This document shows, piece by piece, positions 33,630 to 45,659 of a DNA stretch of 64,000 nt. The notes beneath the pieces are model-generated. The model ran no database searches. It was not told where the DNA came from and saw nothing but the letters and a program-made list of their open reading frames with translations. The stretch covers positions 10,168,413 through 10,232,412 of the forward strand of contig JAJEKV010000003.1 in assembly GCA_021234155.1 (NCBI GenBank), in the 5' to 3' direction. The DNA comes from Isoetes taiwanensis (Eukaryota > Streptophyta > Lycopodiopsida > Isoetales > Isoetaceae). Each line of letters opens with the position of its first letter. Positions within the stretch are counted from its first letter, which is position 1. Position numbers and translations under genes: made by a program.

Positions 33630-34569
33630 CCTTCCAGCGTCAACACAAACAGCAAACAGCAGGAACACACACAAGCACGGCATCACGCATCCGATCTAGT
33701 CTGCTCCAGACTAATCTACCAGCACCGCCCAGGCGTTAGATCCCAGCTCCAACTTCTCTGCCATGCCAGGTATTCGTGTTGCTTAGTCATATCATGATCC
33801 TTTTCTTTCCGGTTCTGAGATTTAGCTCCTGGCACAAGCTTCTGTCAAGACCTTTCCCAACCCCAAATTTGGCCCGGCCCACAACCACGACTTGGCTAGC
33901 CATCGATTCCTGCAACAACGACCACAACGACCCGGCAACAGTATCCTGCGCTTCTTTCTCAGTTCGATTCCCATTCCGATTTTCCAAGTCGGCCCCTGGC
34001 TGTGCCAACAAACTCACTTCACATTAAGTCTAATATCTGGCCTGCGTCCAAATCCTACCTTTCTTTGCCTCTTGCTGCTGGTTCTTTTGCTCTAGATTGG
34101 CCCTCAATCTTCCTCTACTAGAGTTTTCACACGGTTCTTTTGCCGAAAGGGGCGTTCCTTGTTCATAATTGGTATATACACATTTCAATTTGATCGGTAT
34201 CCAGGTGCTTTGTCTTTTGCTTGGATCTCTAGGTTGCATCACTTTGGCCTCTTTAGATTGGCTTTCGGGGTCTTTATATGGCGAAGCGTAGTCGGCCCAC
34301 CGTAACTTCACACCGGTGTGGAACTTCTCCATGTCACATGGCTTGAACATTTCCCGCTTCCCGAGGTCGATCTCATACATCAGCACACCTCACTTTAGGC
34401 AAGGATCCTTCCGCTCTTGCCCTCATCGGACCAGCATCTTCTTCTGGACACCTTGCAGAATGCATCTCTTGCAGGCCCGACGATTTCCTTCAAGAGAAGC
34501 TTTTGTTCCGGATACTAAATTTGCTTTACTCGCCATCTTGGAGGCCCGATGTTGAAACACGCACCCTCG

Positions 34570-35163
34570 AGAGCGCATGCACCGGCGGCGGGGTGCAAAC
34601 AGAGGCTCGAGGGATAACGGTGTGGAGATGGCGATGATATAAAGATCGGGTGGCATGCAAGCACATGATCATAGTGGCATGCCGGGATAAGGACCATGGG
34701 AGCATGCAGCGGCCAGAATTCACTTTCGGGCGGCGGTGGACAAAAGCTTGAATTTATGCGCATCGTAGGCATGCCGGAGGCAAATCCCGCCTTGGATGTA
34801 GAAGAGGCAGCCAACTTCTTCCACGGATGTTATGCACATTCGAGGCCCCGCCATTGTTACAAAGACGCGGGGTTGGGGCTCCACAGGCGACCGCAAACCC
34901 CGCCATATCATCGTCCGGTTCAATAGCCCACGGGGCGGGTTGTATGTCCTTCAAAGATGGAAGTCATTTAAAAGACACCCACTTCTGGTTCAAGAAGATC
35001 TCTCCGCTCCAAATCGGTGACGGGCCGACAGAATTGTGTAGAGTCACGAGAGGCTCTCGGACAAAGCAAAAGTGGGCGGTGTATCGAGGAGGCAAAATCA
35101 TCCGAGACCAGTGGCCCTAGAACCCATGGCTTGGGTACACTTAGCTCATGTGCACGTGCTTAG
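34570..35163 (+). pseudogene. L1 ORF1p-like protein fragment, copy R2
   Basis: Same protein as at 31,172, in three frames: NLCIVGMPE-type start, LDVEEAANFF (34,796), the GSHLKDTHFWFKK block (about 34,960) and a YRGG-type C-terminal strand near 35,080. It stops at the shared TAG near 35,161. An extra C at 34,822 relative to the other copies shifts the frame within the RRM-like part. Confidence 0.5.
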
Positions 35164-35309
35164 ATACTTATTATCATTTTTGTTGTGTTTTTCTTATGTT
35201 GATATTCTTCACTTTTTTTTTGTTACTGTCATCGGGCTCACGCCCCATCTTTTGTATTGGGTCCCATAACCCGATTGGGTTCTCGCGGACGTTAAAATTT
35301 CTATCTATC

Positions 35310-35598
35310 TTAAGGAATTCTTTTTTTATTGGGTCTATAGCTTAGATGTTCGCATGTTTGAACCGAATGACACATGATGAAATTATAATTCATGATGCAT
35401 TATAACCATGCATAAACTTTTGTTGCTTCTTGATATGCTATGGGAGTTTTGCCATTATAATATCACGTTATAAATATTTGCTGTTACGTGTACATTTAAA
35501 TTCCTCTTTGAGTTTTTTTTACAAGGTATATTCAAGTATTTTGTTAGCAATGCAAATAGATGTTATGTTTAAGGATTTGAATGTGTGACTTTTATGTG
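35310..35598. repeat. D module, uninterrupted
   Basis: A 289-bp copy between the E tail and F. Confidence 0.7.
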
Positions 35599-35833
35599 CA
35601 CGATTTTTTCACTTCTAATCGCTATCCGCATCCTAATTTTTCCTTTGACAAAAATAAAAAATGTCTATGGACCGTTGATTTCGTCATTCAACAGAAAAAA
35701 AAGGTCTGTACATGTGTCAAGGTTAGCTTCCAGGCCTCGCCTGAACCATAGAGGAAAAAAGCAAAGAAGAATAGAAATGAAGAAGTATGGAGAAGCCCAA
35801 GAGCAATTGAATCTCCCCCGACACGATCCCATT
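35599..35833. repeat. F module, truncated after 235 bp
   Basis: The start of F, ending at GACACGATCCCATT where it switches into the CACTA-like unit. ATT is common to both sources at the joint. Confidence 0.65.
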
Positions 35834-36937
35834 AATAAATAATGTTCCCCTATGCCAGGCCTACATAGCTTCTAGAAGAGGATTTCTTAAGGATCTTAGG
35901 CTTCCCCACCTACAATAGTAAAATGATCGTCTTGTCAAGGCAGTTTTTTAAGTGAGCTGAGAGAATTCTAGGAGATGAAAACCCGGACAACATCAACTAC
36001 TTCTGATACACAATTCTTCTCTAGGAATGCATGATATGATCAATACAAAATCCTTAGGGGCTACTTTGACTTGTGTAGACCCAGATCTTAATGTGTAAGA
36101 GCAGTTTTATTAACATTACAAGAGAATGATGGCTAAACATCAGAATAATCGTCAGAGAGCTTTCATAAAACAGACAACTGCTCAGGCCCTTATTCCTGAC
36201 GAATGTACCGACGAGTTTTATCTGACGATTTAACGTCAGAATAATCGTCAGATAATTAGTCAGATGTAGTCAGATGAATAGTCAGAAGCATAGTTAGTGT
36301 ATTAGTCAGATATTTAGTCAGACGCTTAGTTGGCTTATTAGTCAGATAATTCGTCATCTTCTTAGTCAAACGATTCAACAAGTTTTTAGTCAATGCAATA
36401 CTTAGAATATTAGTCATTGTATTCGTTGGTCTATGAACTATTGCAATGTTTATATACCAAACAGGGATTTGAACCCTGATATTCCAGTTTATAATAAGAC
36501 TCTAACCTTTAATAAAACTTACAAATTAAACAACAAAATTGGTTATAGAACTTTAGCAACACAAGATTCTAGTATATAAGAAGACAACATGCTTGTAGAT
36601 CTGCATTTGCAATCATAATAACAAATAAAAATCATAGCAAAATGCAAATGATGCCATTACATCTATAAACATTAAAATTTCTATACTGAATTATCATTCA
36701 AGAGGTATCACATCCAACCTCTTTAAATTCCAAACACTAAAACCTGCAGAAATTACCATGAAGCTACCTAAACAAAGGAGCAAGTATCTTTCAATAATAT
36801 TCAGCCATAAATAGAATGCTTAAATACTATGAAAAAATGCAAAATCCAGAAGGGAGATCTAATATGGAAAAATTTAAGTAAAATGGGTCAAATAGTTGCA
36901 AAGATTGCACAAAGCCGAAGGTTCAGTACAAAACCTC
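35831..36937 (+). mobile_element. Extra copy of the CACTA-like end (copy C), truncated both sides
   Basis: Matches 59,249-60,330 of copy B and 11,543-12,655 of copy A. The terminus at 36,114 reads CATTACAAGAG, with T in place of C in CACTA, followed by the AGTCAGA/CGTCAGA array. It ends inside AAAACCT, which leads directly into a D fragment. It is only 170 bp from the start of copy B, so the local order is rearranged. Confidence 0.65.
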
Positions 36938-37103
36938 TTTGAGTTTTTTTTTTTTTTTAAGGTATATTCAAGTATTTTGTTAGCAATGCAAATAGATGTT
37001 ATGTTTAAGGATTTGAATGTGTGACTTTTATGTGCACGATTTTTTCACTTCCGATTTTTTCATTCAACAGAAAAAAAAGGTTTGTACATGTGTCAAGGTT
37101 ATA
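36938..37103. repeat. Filler-like patch: D fragment plus internally deleted F fragment
   Basis: The last part of D (from CTTTGAGTTTTTTT to TTTATGTG, 36,938-37,034) joins 69 bp of F in which about 95 bp between CACTTC and CATTCAAC is missing. This then joins the WD40 fragment at AGGTTA, present in both sources. Confidence 0.65.
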
Positions 37104-37860
37104 GTTTCCAGTTCTACCACATCTACTCCGTTCTCTATCGATGTTTCTCCACATGGTCAAGTGATGGCTCTAGGCCACTTGAAAGACTTCCTTTTGGTTG
37201 GATGTGAAGATGGCACCACATTGGCATTTCAATACATCCCTGCAACATGCGAGTTTCGACTGGAAGCCACGCTTGTAGGGCACAAAGGAGCTGTTACATG
37301 TCTCACATCTAATGATTCTTTGGTTTGTTCCGATCACAAGATAATTCCATCGATTTGGCGACCTTGCGATTGGCGATTGCATGTATGTTCTTGAGGGCAC
37401 CCATTCCAAGCCCATATCATCTTTGTTACTTTGGGACTCTTACCTCATCTCATCTGCATTAGATGGTGATATCAAAGTTTGGATAACAACAGATGATGGT
37501 GTGCCCAAGATACTGTGCTCACATTCCGAGCCCTCGATACTCCTCTCAAAATTTCTATATCAATGGATTTGCAACAAATAGGTGCCTCGCCTCTTATGTT
37601 CCTATAGCAAAATGCACAATTCGAGTCTTCAATCTTCCAAGTCTTATGCGGACCGGTCGCGATGTCAACCGCCAAAGATGTTACTACTTTCTATATAGCT
37701 GAAACCGGCTTGTTTTCAGCACATAAAAGGTGGGATTGTCAACGTTTGGCAACCTTCCATCTCCTTTCAACAATGATAGGAGACTACATCAACAACAAAG
37801 ATGATAAGGATATCTGCGTTGGGGGTATGTGACATGCTTGTAAACATTTCAAGTAGATAA
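37104..37860 (+). pseudogene. WD40-repeat protein fragment, ZFWD-like (copy B)
   Basis: Better preserved than copy A: GQVMALGHLKDFLLVGCEDG, TTLAFQYIPATCEFRLEATL, VGHKGAVTCLTSNDSLVCSD, then after a break VLEGTHSKPISSLLLWDS and DGDIKVW. These are three consecutive blades of a WD40 propeller; spacing and wording fit plant ZFWD proteins. A later piece with CTIRVFNLPSLMR would be another blade. Stops and frame changes remain. The 5' end is cut at the F joint, so the first blade present in copy A is missing. Confidence 0.65.
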
Positions 37861-38185
37861 GCTCTTCAATTTAAAAGGCCGGAAAAATGTACGGATAAAG
37901 GCCGTTGAAAGAGCACGAGAAAAATGTACAAAATGTACAAAGGGAGCACTTAAAAAAGTATCGATTGCCTTGCTGCAAAAGCAAATGTAACATGCACAAA
38001 ACGACTTTGGTTATGTGCTGATATATCTTTTTGTAAATATCATGATGCTAGTGAATTTGCTAGCACTCATTTTGGAATTGAATATTGATCTAAATCTTCA
38101 AGTTCATTTGCAGTTATAGTCCTTTTTTGTTGGTATTGCAAGAAACATGCATTTTGTAGTTGTAGCAGAGGTATATTGTATATGC

Positions 38186-38395
38186 AGGTTAAGGCATGGA
38201 TGGAGAAAAAGGACATGGAAGCTTTACACATTCAGAAGGCACTTGTAGAAGAGGAAGAGGTCGCTTCCGGCCAGGCGTAAGTTGTCGTTTAATTGGTGCA
38301 TTAATGTGAAAAGTCAATCATTATTTGACGTGTCTAATTTTTTCTGTTTTGCAGGAAAGCAAAGCTTCTGGAAAGGAAACGTTTGAAAAAGCTAA
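38186..38395 (+). pseudogene. Lys/Glu-rich coiled-coil fragment with a retained intron (copy B)
   Basis: An acceptor-like TATATGCAG precedes an exon reading VKAWMEKKDMEAL, HIQKALVEEEE. A donor-like TAAGTTG follows near 38,277 and a second acceptor TTTTGCAG ends at 38,354, opening RKAKLLERKRLKKLRLR. The intron of about 75 bp is retained, so the source was genomic DNA. A plant coiled-coil protein is likely; family not named. Confidence 0.5.
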
Positions 38396-39033
38396 GACTT
38401 AGATGCTAAATTGACATCTCCACTAGGTCATCAAATTGCGTAAATTCCACTTGACCCAAAAGTGCTATTGTCTTGGAGGGACCACTTGGTTGCTCATCTG
38501 AGGTAGTCATTATTGCCGCAATGATGTCTGTCCAATCAATCTGGATATCAAGCGCTGGAAGGCAAAGGGAGCTTGATGAGGCAAGGAGCCGTTTTTCTGC
38601 ATCTGAAGGTGATCTCATCAGCTACCTTAATGTGTATGAAGCCTTTATTTCTTCTAACAAATCATCACAATGGTGTCATCAATCCGCATTAATTATCGGT
38701 CCATGAAGAAAGTTCTAGATGTAAGAGCCCAAATAGCAAAGGTTTTACAACGTCTTGGCATGAACATGAGATCATGTGACAAAGATATTGAAAGAGTCGA
38801 AAAGTCAGTAGCTTCAAAAGTTCTTTATGAATGCTAGCCAACCGCAGTGATGGGAAATCCTACAAAGTTGTTCAAGGTGGGAATCGGAGTTACTCATTCA
38901 TCCATCATCAGTTTTATTTAGAGCAACTCCAAAATGGCTTGTGTTTCAGTCTGTTATTTTTACAGGTCACTGTTACTACATGAAAGATGTCTCTACAATT
39001 GATCGTTCATGGCTAACTGAGGTTGCACCTCAT
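38396..39033 (+). pseudogene. DEAH-box RNA helicase HA2/OB fragment, left half (copy B)
   Basis: LTSPLGHQI, then in the frame 38,473-38,706 EGPLGCSSEVVIIAAMMSVQ, RQRELDEARSRFSASEGD, LISYLNVYEAF and SQWCHQSA: the HA2 domain of DEAH helicases, where the motif EG..G and the SVQ helix are characteristic. It continues to YMKDVSTIDRSWLTEVAPH, where the gypsy element is inserted at CTCAT; the remainder resumes at 55,359. The ATPase motifs are absent. Confidence 0.75.
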
Positions 39034-39618
39034 TGTTTGGGGTCTGGGTTCGGGAACTCCTGGAAGACAGCCCTCTGTGAGGACCCGTGGATCTAACAGG
39101 AGAGTCCGGGGGACTATGTCACGCGGGATTTGCAAGAAGAGAAGAAAAAGAAGGAAACAGAACAAATGAGAGAAAGATGATAAGCTTCCTTGATATCAAT
39201 GATGAAAATACATGAGCTCTCGCAATAGAGAGAAAACTGAAAGGAGACAAGACTCAAAACTCATCTAAAAAACTTATGTGCTAACTCTACTCATATATAT
39301 AGTACAATGGCCTTGGGCCCAATATAGACACTCGATGATCTCGGTGCGACTCACGGAAGGAGGCCCGATTCTGAAATGTTGGCGGTGCCTCTTGAAGTGC
39401 CTAGAATCACGCCGGACGCCGACGCTGGGACGGGCCGTCACTTGTCTGGAATGGGCCTCTTGTTGACAACCCACGTGCTTTGACTGCGGTGGTCCTTGCC
39501 GCTTGGTCTTCTGCGGAGCCTTGGATGTCCGGACCCGTGGGTCGACCGAGGATCCTTGAGCTTGACCTGGTGCAGTCAGATGCATGAATAGTCCCGCACT
39601 GGGAGGCACAGACTAACA
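39034..39618 (-). repeat. Gypsy 3' LTR
   Basis: 585 bp, starting TGTTTGGGGTC and ending GACTAACA in plus orientation. A TATATATA stretch (39,292-39,301) gives the minus-strand TATA box. It differs from the other LTR mostly at CTG/CAG positions and short indels. Confidence 0.93.
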
Positions 39619-39632
39619 CTCCCCCACCAAAC
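39619..39632 (-). other. Gypsy polypurine tract
   Basis: CTCCCCCACCAAAC on the plus strand, GTTTGGTGGGGGAG on the coding strand, lies directly before the 3' LTR, as needed for plus-strand DNA priming. Confidence 0.85.
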
Positions 39633-42600
39633 GACACTTTCGAGTGAAGAAAAGGAGGAAGCGTTTGGGAGGGCGGAAGCCATCTGTCTCGAAAGTGATC
39701 CTCACGGAGGAGAGGACGGGCACCATTATGGTAATCGCTTATGAGATCTTGGCGTGATTGAAGAGCTTGAGGAGTGTTTTGGCCAAGGGCGTGATCGGCA
39801 TCAATAAGAAAGCGAGCCGCACCATGTCTTCAAAGGGCGCCGTGGGCCCTCAAGAAATGTACCGACATTCCATGAGGAGACAGTCCGAAGGCCAAAGGCA
39901 CCGCACAATCGCATTCGGATTGCAATGAAAAATGGGGCCGCCGCCGATTTAAGGAGCTTAGCAAAATGCATTTGAGAGCGGCGCAAAATCCCGCTTGAAG
40001 ATGGACGTAAGGATCGTGAGGTGGAGGCATTCGGAAGAAGGTGTCGAGACCATGAAGCGCATCCGCGGGCCGTTGCCAACCACGCCATTAGCAATGTAGA
40101 TCCAATTGGTGGTGTTGTCCGGAGTGGCACCTTCTTCCCAATGTGAGCGGGCGAACAAAACGTGGATCCCACCGGAGATCCGCCGAGATCCGAGGTGGTG
40201 TCCAGCCCGCATGACCATCCATGACCTTGGTCCAAAAAGGAAGGCGCCAATCGGTCAGAACCCGGGGCGTGGAGGTACCAGGGAAGCATAGGGAGAAGGA
40301 ACCATGCCCGTATGCGGGTTGCCGAGCCGGTCTCCACGAATTGACCGACAAGATCCGGATCAAGACGCCCGACACCAACGATCCCAAAGAGAAGCAAGAG
40401 AGTCGAGAGTTGACAGAGGGCTATCCCATCCCGTGGGGACCGCCTTGCTATCCAACGAGCTTGTAACCGATTGTAACCGGGCGAGGTGCCGCATATAAAT
40501 TTGTGCATAGGGAAGATCCTGGGATGTCCTAGATACTTCCTGATTTGTTGCAGGCGCTTAAAACCGAGAGATAAATGATTGGCAAGCTCGGGCATGTACT
40601 CCCCGATAAAGAGTTTGGGTCCGAAAGCAGATCCGCAAGATATGGATTGTTATCCCGAAGCACCCATTGCACGGTGGGGTCACCACGGAAAAGCCGGGCG
40701 TGGCCCATTTCCAAAGTGTTCCCGTATCACCCGGATAGAAATCATGAAATATGTAAGCCATGGGCTGAACCACTCTGAAGGTGATAAAGTCCGGATCGGC
40801 ACGATTGTATGAGATCAAAGACGACAAGGGCACAAAGACAACCCTTTGTCTTCAATGGAGAGTTCGCCAAATCCGGGCTAGAAAATCTCGCACCGCCGGG
40901 GAATATCCACAGGGCCATCGGCCGCATGCCACTTCGAAAGGAAGAGGTGGCGCCGAAAGCAACCACATAATCGCGATAGCGTGAGGGAACCGGGAAGTCA
41001 ACAGGCATTCCGTGAAGAATGGCGATATGGGCGCCAAGTTTTGCTTGAGCCTCATCGCCAGATCGAATAGCTTGCTGCAAATTGTTGTTCGAGATCACGG
41101 ATCCGGTTGTCCCTTTCGAGCAGCAGCGTGGATCGGTCACGGACCCGCTTCGAGAAGTGTTGACCGGGAGGAAGATTTCCCGGTGTATTGAGACGAAGCA
41201 CCGGCAATCTCCGTCATCCAAGTATCTTCTCGCTTCGCACCTCTCGTAAAAGTGATCTTGAAGAGAGGTGAGTCGAGAGGTCCGTAGAAAGCCGAGCCGC
41301 CAAGGAGGCTACTTGAGCGTCCCCGGGCTGAAAGATTTTGAACTTGAGTGCTGAAATTTTCACCACGCCGGAGTACAAGGCATTGAGTTTAGCAATATCT
41401 GCGTCCCTTGGTACTTCGGGAGAGCGGCTTTGGACTTGTTGTGCTCCAATAAAGTCTGAATTTCTTACTGGAGCTGAGCCTGTTGATCTGCGAGTTGGCT
41501 GACTTGAGCTTGTGTACTTTTGAGATCTGCATGAGCCTGTAAGAGAGCTGCATGCTTGTCTTGAAGTTTGGCCTCCAAAGTTGCAACTTGGGCGATTCGC
41601 GGCTTGAAGGTCCCGGTACCGCATCGAGGCCTCTAGTGCCCGTTGAACCCCGCTCATAAGAGCGTCTTGGGATTCTTGTAACTTGAGAGCAGCAGCTTGA
41701 GCATCCTGCTGATACTGATACAACAACTGACGAGGGTGTTGTGGTGGTGGAGCTTGGTTGTTGCCTGGTTTGGGATGTTTGGGAAAAATGGTGTGAAGTG
41801 GATGGTGTAGCGGAGGGAGGAGACAAAGGACATGGGTGTGACTGTGGACATGACCAAATGGAAGACGGGCGAAGTGCCAACTTGGTGAGTGATTGGAAGG
41901 GAGCCGAGTGGAATTATGAGAATTTGGTGGTGTGGGAGGGAAGTAATGACGGATGAGGGCTTGAAAGTGGCCTCCCACGAAACTTCGAAATGGAAGTGGT
42001 ACCCAAAGCGGTCCATTTCTTGGAGAAGACGATAGAACATCATTTGGGGCCAATCTATGTGGTGTTTGGAGTGTGTAGCAGTGAGGACCAAAGTTATAGA
42101 AAGGCTTATTGATATGGGTGTTCTTGATAGAATACCCAAGGAATTTTCGCCACGAAATTTAACAAAGGTTTAAATTGAGGCTTGTCGATATTGGTCGACG
42201 ATGGACATTGGCATGATAAGCGGTGCACCAAACTCGTGACATCGAGATCCCGTATAGCGTGCACCATGATACACAAGGGGTGTGCAAGGGAATATGAAAT
42301 ACCTCAGAAATCAAATATTGAGTCAACGAAATAGTGGTGCCATCGACCACGCGCTGTGGTGTAACCTTTAAGGGTCGTTAACGATATTGGCGATGAACCG
42401 CCTAACCGGGTCGATTTGGAGCCGGAAGTTCCATTTGAGAGAATTCGTGAAAGCTGGTGTCGCTCAAATGACTTCTTTATTTGGGCCAACAAGGGCTTCA
42501 CGGAAAGTGGGCGCCAAGAAGGATACTGAGATGCAAAAAGGGCGGATCCTTGGGAGCAAAGAGCTTGAAGTGTAGAAAATCTTGGGGCAGCCATGGGAAT

Positions 42601-43372
42601 GATGTGCGAAACGAAGAGGGATGCCAAAGGCGGAAGACAAAAGTCGAAAGCACGGGAGGACAAAGGCGCAGAGGAACGAAAAGGTTTGTTTTAGGGCGCA
42701 TAACCGAGGCTTAAGAGGTATGAAGAGTGCGAACCGGAACCGCTTGATGGTGCCAGTGTCAAAAGATGCCAAGAAGGGTATTGAGAGGCAAAAATTTGGC
42801 TAAGTCCCAAAAACGTAAGGGAGAAGCAATGAACGGTGAGGATGAGACGTGAAAGAAAGATCGGATGTGACAGATGGCAAAGGACACCCATTAATGTTCG
42901 ACGGGCGGAAAAGAAGGAATGGCATTCAATGCCGGGTAACTTCGAAGTGGGATATCATTAAAAGGAATGTGTCGAAGGTACCATGGCTAGATATGCGGGC
43001 GGGAGAAAAGATTCTCATTTTAGAAACAGCCTTGCATTGCAAACACGTTGGCGATTTGTGTGATTGGTCCACGCCGACAAGGAGTGCCTCAGTGGGCTAT
43101 ATAAGACGAACCGAGAGGAACGAAGGCATCCGATGGCACTCAGTATGGCTGCGGCTGGCTTGAACGAAGACTGCACGATGCCCACTAACCGCCGAGTGGA
43201 TCACTTGCAAGATGAATTGTCGGATCTTCGGGCGCCGCCACAACCGTGGCATTCGAATGGACGGCTGGTGTGCCGGGATGGCTGAACATCCCGACCCGCG
43301 ACCAACGGGATGGAGGTGGTTCTCGCACCTTCGCCGGGGATCCGGAGCGTAACCTTTACCATCTCCTCGCAT
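39633..43372 (-). pseudogene. Gypsy accessory region between integrase and 3' LTR
   Basis: About 3.7 kb with coding-like minus-strand stretches. A piece at 42,663-42,159 includes FASQYPSWRP and VDGTTISLTQYLISEVFHIP, resembling the plant transposon/plant-mobile-like domain found in extra ORFs of large gypsy elements. A proline- and histidine-rich stretch (42,053-41,800) leads to a glutamine/alanine-rich probable coiled coil (YQYQQDAQAAALKLQESQDA, about 41,720). Further frames continue to about 39,800. The genes are broken and the accessory identification is tentative. Capsid-like, envelope-like and captured-gene origins are all possible. Confidence 0.45.
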
Positions 43373-43559
43373 ACCTCTGCTCCAACCCGAGTAGGGGTTT
43401 TGCCTCTTAGGACTTAGTAGATAGGGCTCGAGCTCGTTTTTGTATATAGGGAGGCTGCCCCATAGCGAAATAGCTGGGCTGCGCCCACATTTTGTAAAAA
43501 AAAATCTCCACTATAATATAATATACCGCCTTTCTAGTCACTTTACGTGGTGTTTGCTT

Positions 43560-44600
43560 CTTGAACTGCCTCTCGTGTTTGATGTGCACTTTCGCGGTGA
43601 TGAAATGCTTTGAGGCGAAAACCATTAACCAATGTAGGTAATGGAGTGCCATCTAACTCAGCTAGTTGGAAAATGCTTGGTCTAACCACTTGAACAATTT
43701 GTTAAGGGCCAAGCCAACGAAACTTGAGTTTACCCGAAAATTTTTGTACACGGAATCATAAAGAAGAACCAAATCTCCTTCTTTGAATGTTTTTGTCTTC
43801 AAACGTTTGTCATGTAAAGATTTTTGCAAATCGTTGTCCATGAAGAACACGAATATAAGCATCCCTTCGGGTTCATCCAACTGTTCTAATTGATAGACCC
43901 GTTCTTTGAGTCAAATGGGTGGATTATGAGCAAGAGCTTGGTTGAAAACGGAGTGTTGGAAGGATGTATTCAAACGGCATGAGAGCTTCCCCACCAAAAC
44001 CAATTTAAAAGGAGGTGACCAAGAGCAATCTTGAAACAAGTATTGTAGGCCCAAAGAACAAGAGGGAAGTTTTGTCTCGCCAATGCATGCGGGAAGCGTC
44101 ACAAATTTTCTTGAGAATGGTGACCGTAGTTTTGTTGGTGCTTTCGCGCCAACCCATTGCCTTGAGGATAGTAAGGTGTGCTCTTGTGATGATGTATCGA
44201 GATAATCCGTCCAGCTCCTTGATAGTATGATTGATGAAATGAACACCACGGTCACCGACCAGCTCAGGTAAGGGGCAGCCGAATGCGTGATAATTTGTTG
44301 ATAGAGGACTCTAGCCGTGCTTGCCGCAGTTATGTCGGAAGTGCACAAGCTTCCGCCCACTTGGTGGCGAGTCGCGAGAACCGTAATGTATCGGGCACGA
44401 GTGTGTCGCGCAGAGGATCTATAGGTCCCACAAAGTCCATTCCCCATTTGCTTTGAAGGGAAGTGGCGTGGCTTAATCGCGTCAAGGGAAGAGCGTCACG
44501 GGCCGTGGGGCGCCCCACCCGCCGGCAAGCGCCACACGCGCGCGGGCGGGGGCGGAGCATCTTTGAAGAGCGTGGGCCAATAATACCCGGCTAGAAGGAT
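43560..44600 (-). pseudogene. Gypsy integrase
   Basis: Minus-strand frames give SKWGMDFVGPI (first catalytic Asp of the DDE core) and RLATKWAEACALPTT, later pieces of the core, and near 43,800-43,600 the C-terminal domain with FKEGDLVLLYDS and RWLGP-type sequence. A ChIP-type chromodomain is not visible. Frames change several times, often at G/C-rich sites. Confidence 0.8.
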
Positions 44601-44699
44601 TTTGGCGCGTCCGTGGTGTCACCATGAAAATGACCACCACCGAGCCCCCTGATGAGCTTCTCGAACAATGTCCGAACTTCATGAGGTAGAACACGCCGT

Positions 44700-45600
44700 C
44701 GGGCTGATGGTGTCCTTACCCTTTTGTAGAGATGTCCGCAACCATGGTGTAGTCACGGACCTCTCTGAGAAATTGATGGCGGCACGGATTGTCGCTAAGC
44801 GTGAGAGAGCGCCTCGCCTTACGGTGGAAGAGCACCCGTGAGGAGGTACTGCTGAAAATCATGGAACCAATGTGGTGTTGCCGTGACTAAAAAGAGTTGA
44901 GCATCGTGAAAGGCGCTCGAGACCCCAGGCCATGGGATCATCCGTGGTGGATGCGTGAAAGATAATCCGAACAACATGAGATTTGCCACCCTTATGAACG
45001 ATTTCAAAAGGAGCAAATTCTTGAGAAGAAGGACCCAACGAGCAATGCGCCCGTGGGCGTGGACTTGTTGATCAAATAGAGGAGTGCTTGGTGGTCCACA
45101 AAGAACTTGATTTGACTGCCCAAAAGGTAATGACGGAAGCGTTGGACACAGAAAATGAGACCCAAAGCTTCACGCCCATGGCGAGAATAGTTGCGCCAGC
45201 CAGGTGAGTTTTCTACCGGGCGAGGCGATTTGGTTTGTCGGTGTCGCGATCATATTCTTGAGAAAGAACAGCTCAATAGCAAACGCCGGAGACATCGACA
45301 TGAACGTGAAAGGGCTTGTCCCATTGAGGAGGAACAAGAACCGTGCCTCGAGTAAGCAAAAGCTTCAGCTGTTGGAAAGCAGCTTCCGCCTGGGAATTCC
45401 AAGCCCAGGTGGATTCGTCACCCGTGAGTTTATGAATGGGATCTGCAATGGCTGCCAGTCCAGGTATGAAGGTGGAGTAATAATTGACCTTTCCCAGAAA
45501 GAGCGTGTCTCCTTGATATTGGCCGGTGCTTGAGCCTTGAGCACACAACCCGATTTTGGCAGGATCGGTGATTTCTGCTTTGGCGACAACATGGCCTAAC
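44700..45600 (-). pseudogene. Gypsy RNase H region
   Basis: The frame 45,548-45,273 has LGKVNYYSTFIPGLAAIADP (RT connection), then TWAWNSQAEAAFQQLK and KPFHVHVDVSG, the first RNase H strand with its catalytic Asp. Later frames hold VHKGGKSHVV, where a VADYLSR-type stretch normally follows. Several stops and shifts. Confidence 0.8.
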
Positions 45601-45659
45601 GTAACACCGTAAGTGACGCAAAAGGTGCATTTCTCGGATTGAGACTAATGCCGGACTCA

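Larger units (their letters stand above)
33567..35309 (+). mobile_element. Complete E element, copy R2
   Basis: A 1,743-bp copy of the same family, TACGCTAGGTCTTCCC to CTATCTATC. It follows the end of D and is followed by a full D, so the arrangement E-D-E-D reads as a tandem duplication of the E-D pair. It retains most CTG/CAG sites in its 5' part (for example around 33,812, 33,835 and 34,036) where the copies at 1.7 and 30.2 kb are altered. Confidence 0.6.

Noticed and set aside
33567-35309. E as a Helitron
   Set aside because: The 5' end is not TC, the 3' end is not CTRR preceded by a hairpin; the hairpins are at the 5' end.
43911-44447. 178-codon minus-strand frame as a separate protein
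   Set aside because: It is an out-of-frame reading of the gypsy integrase region.
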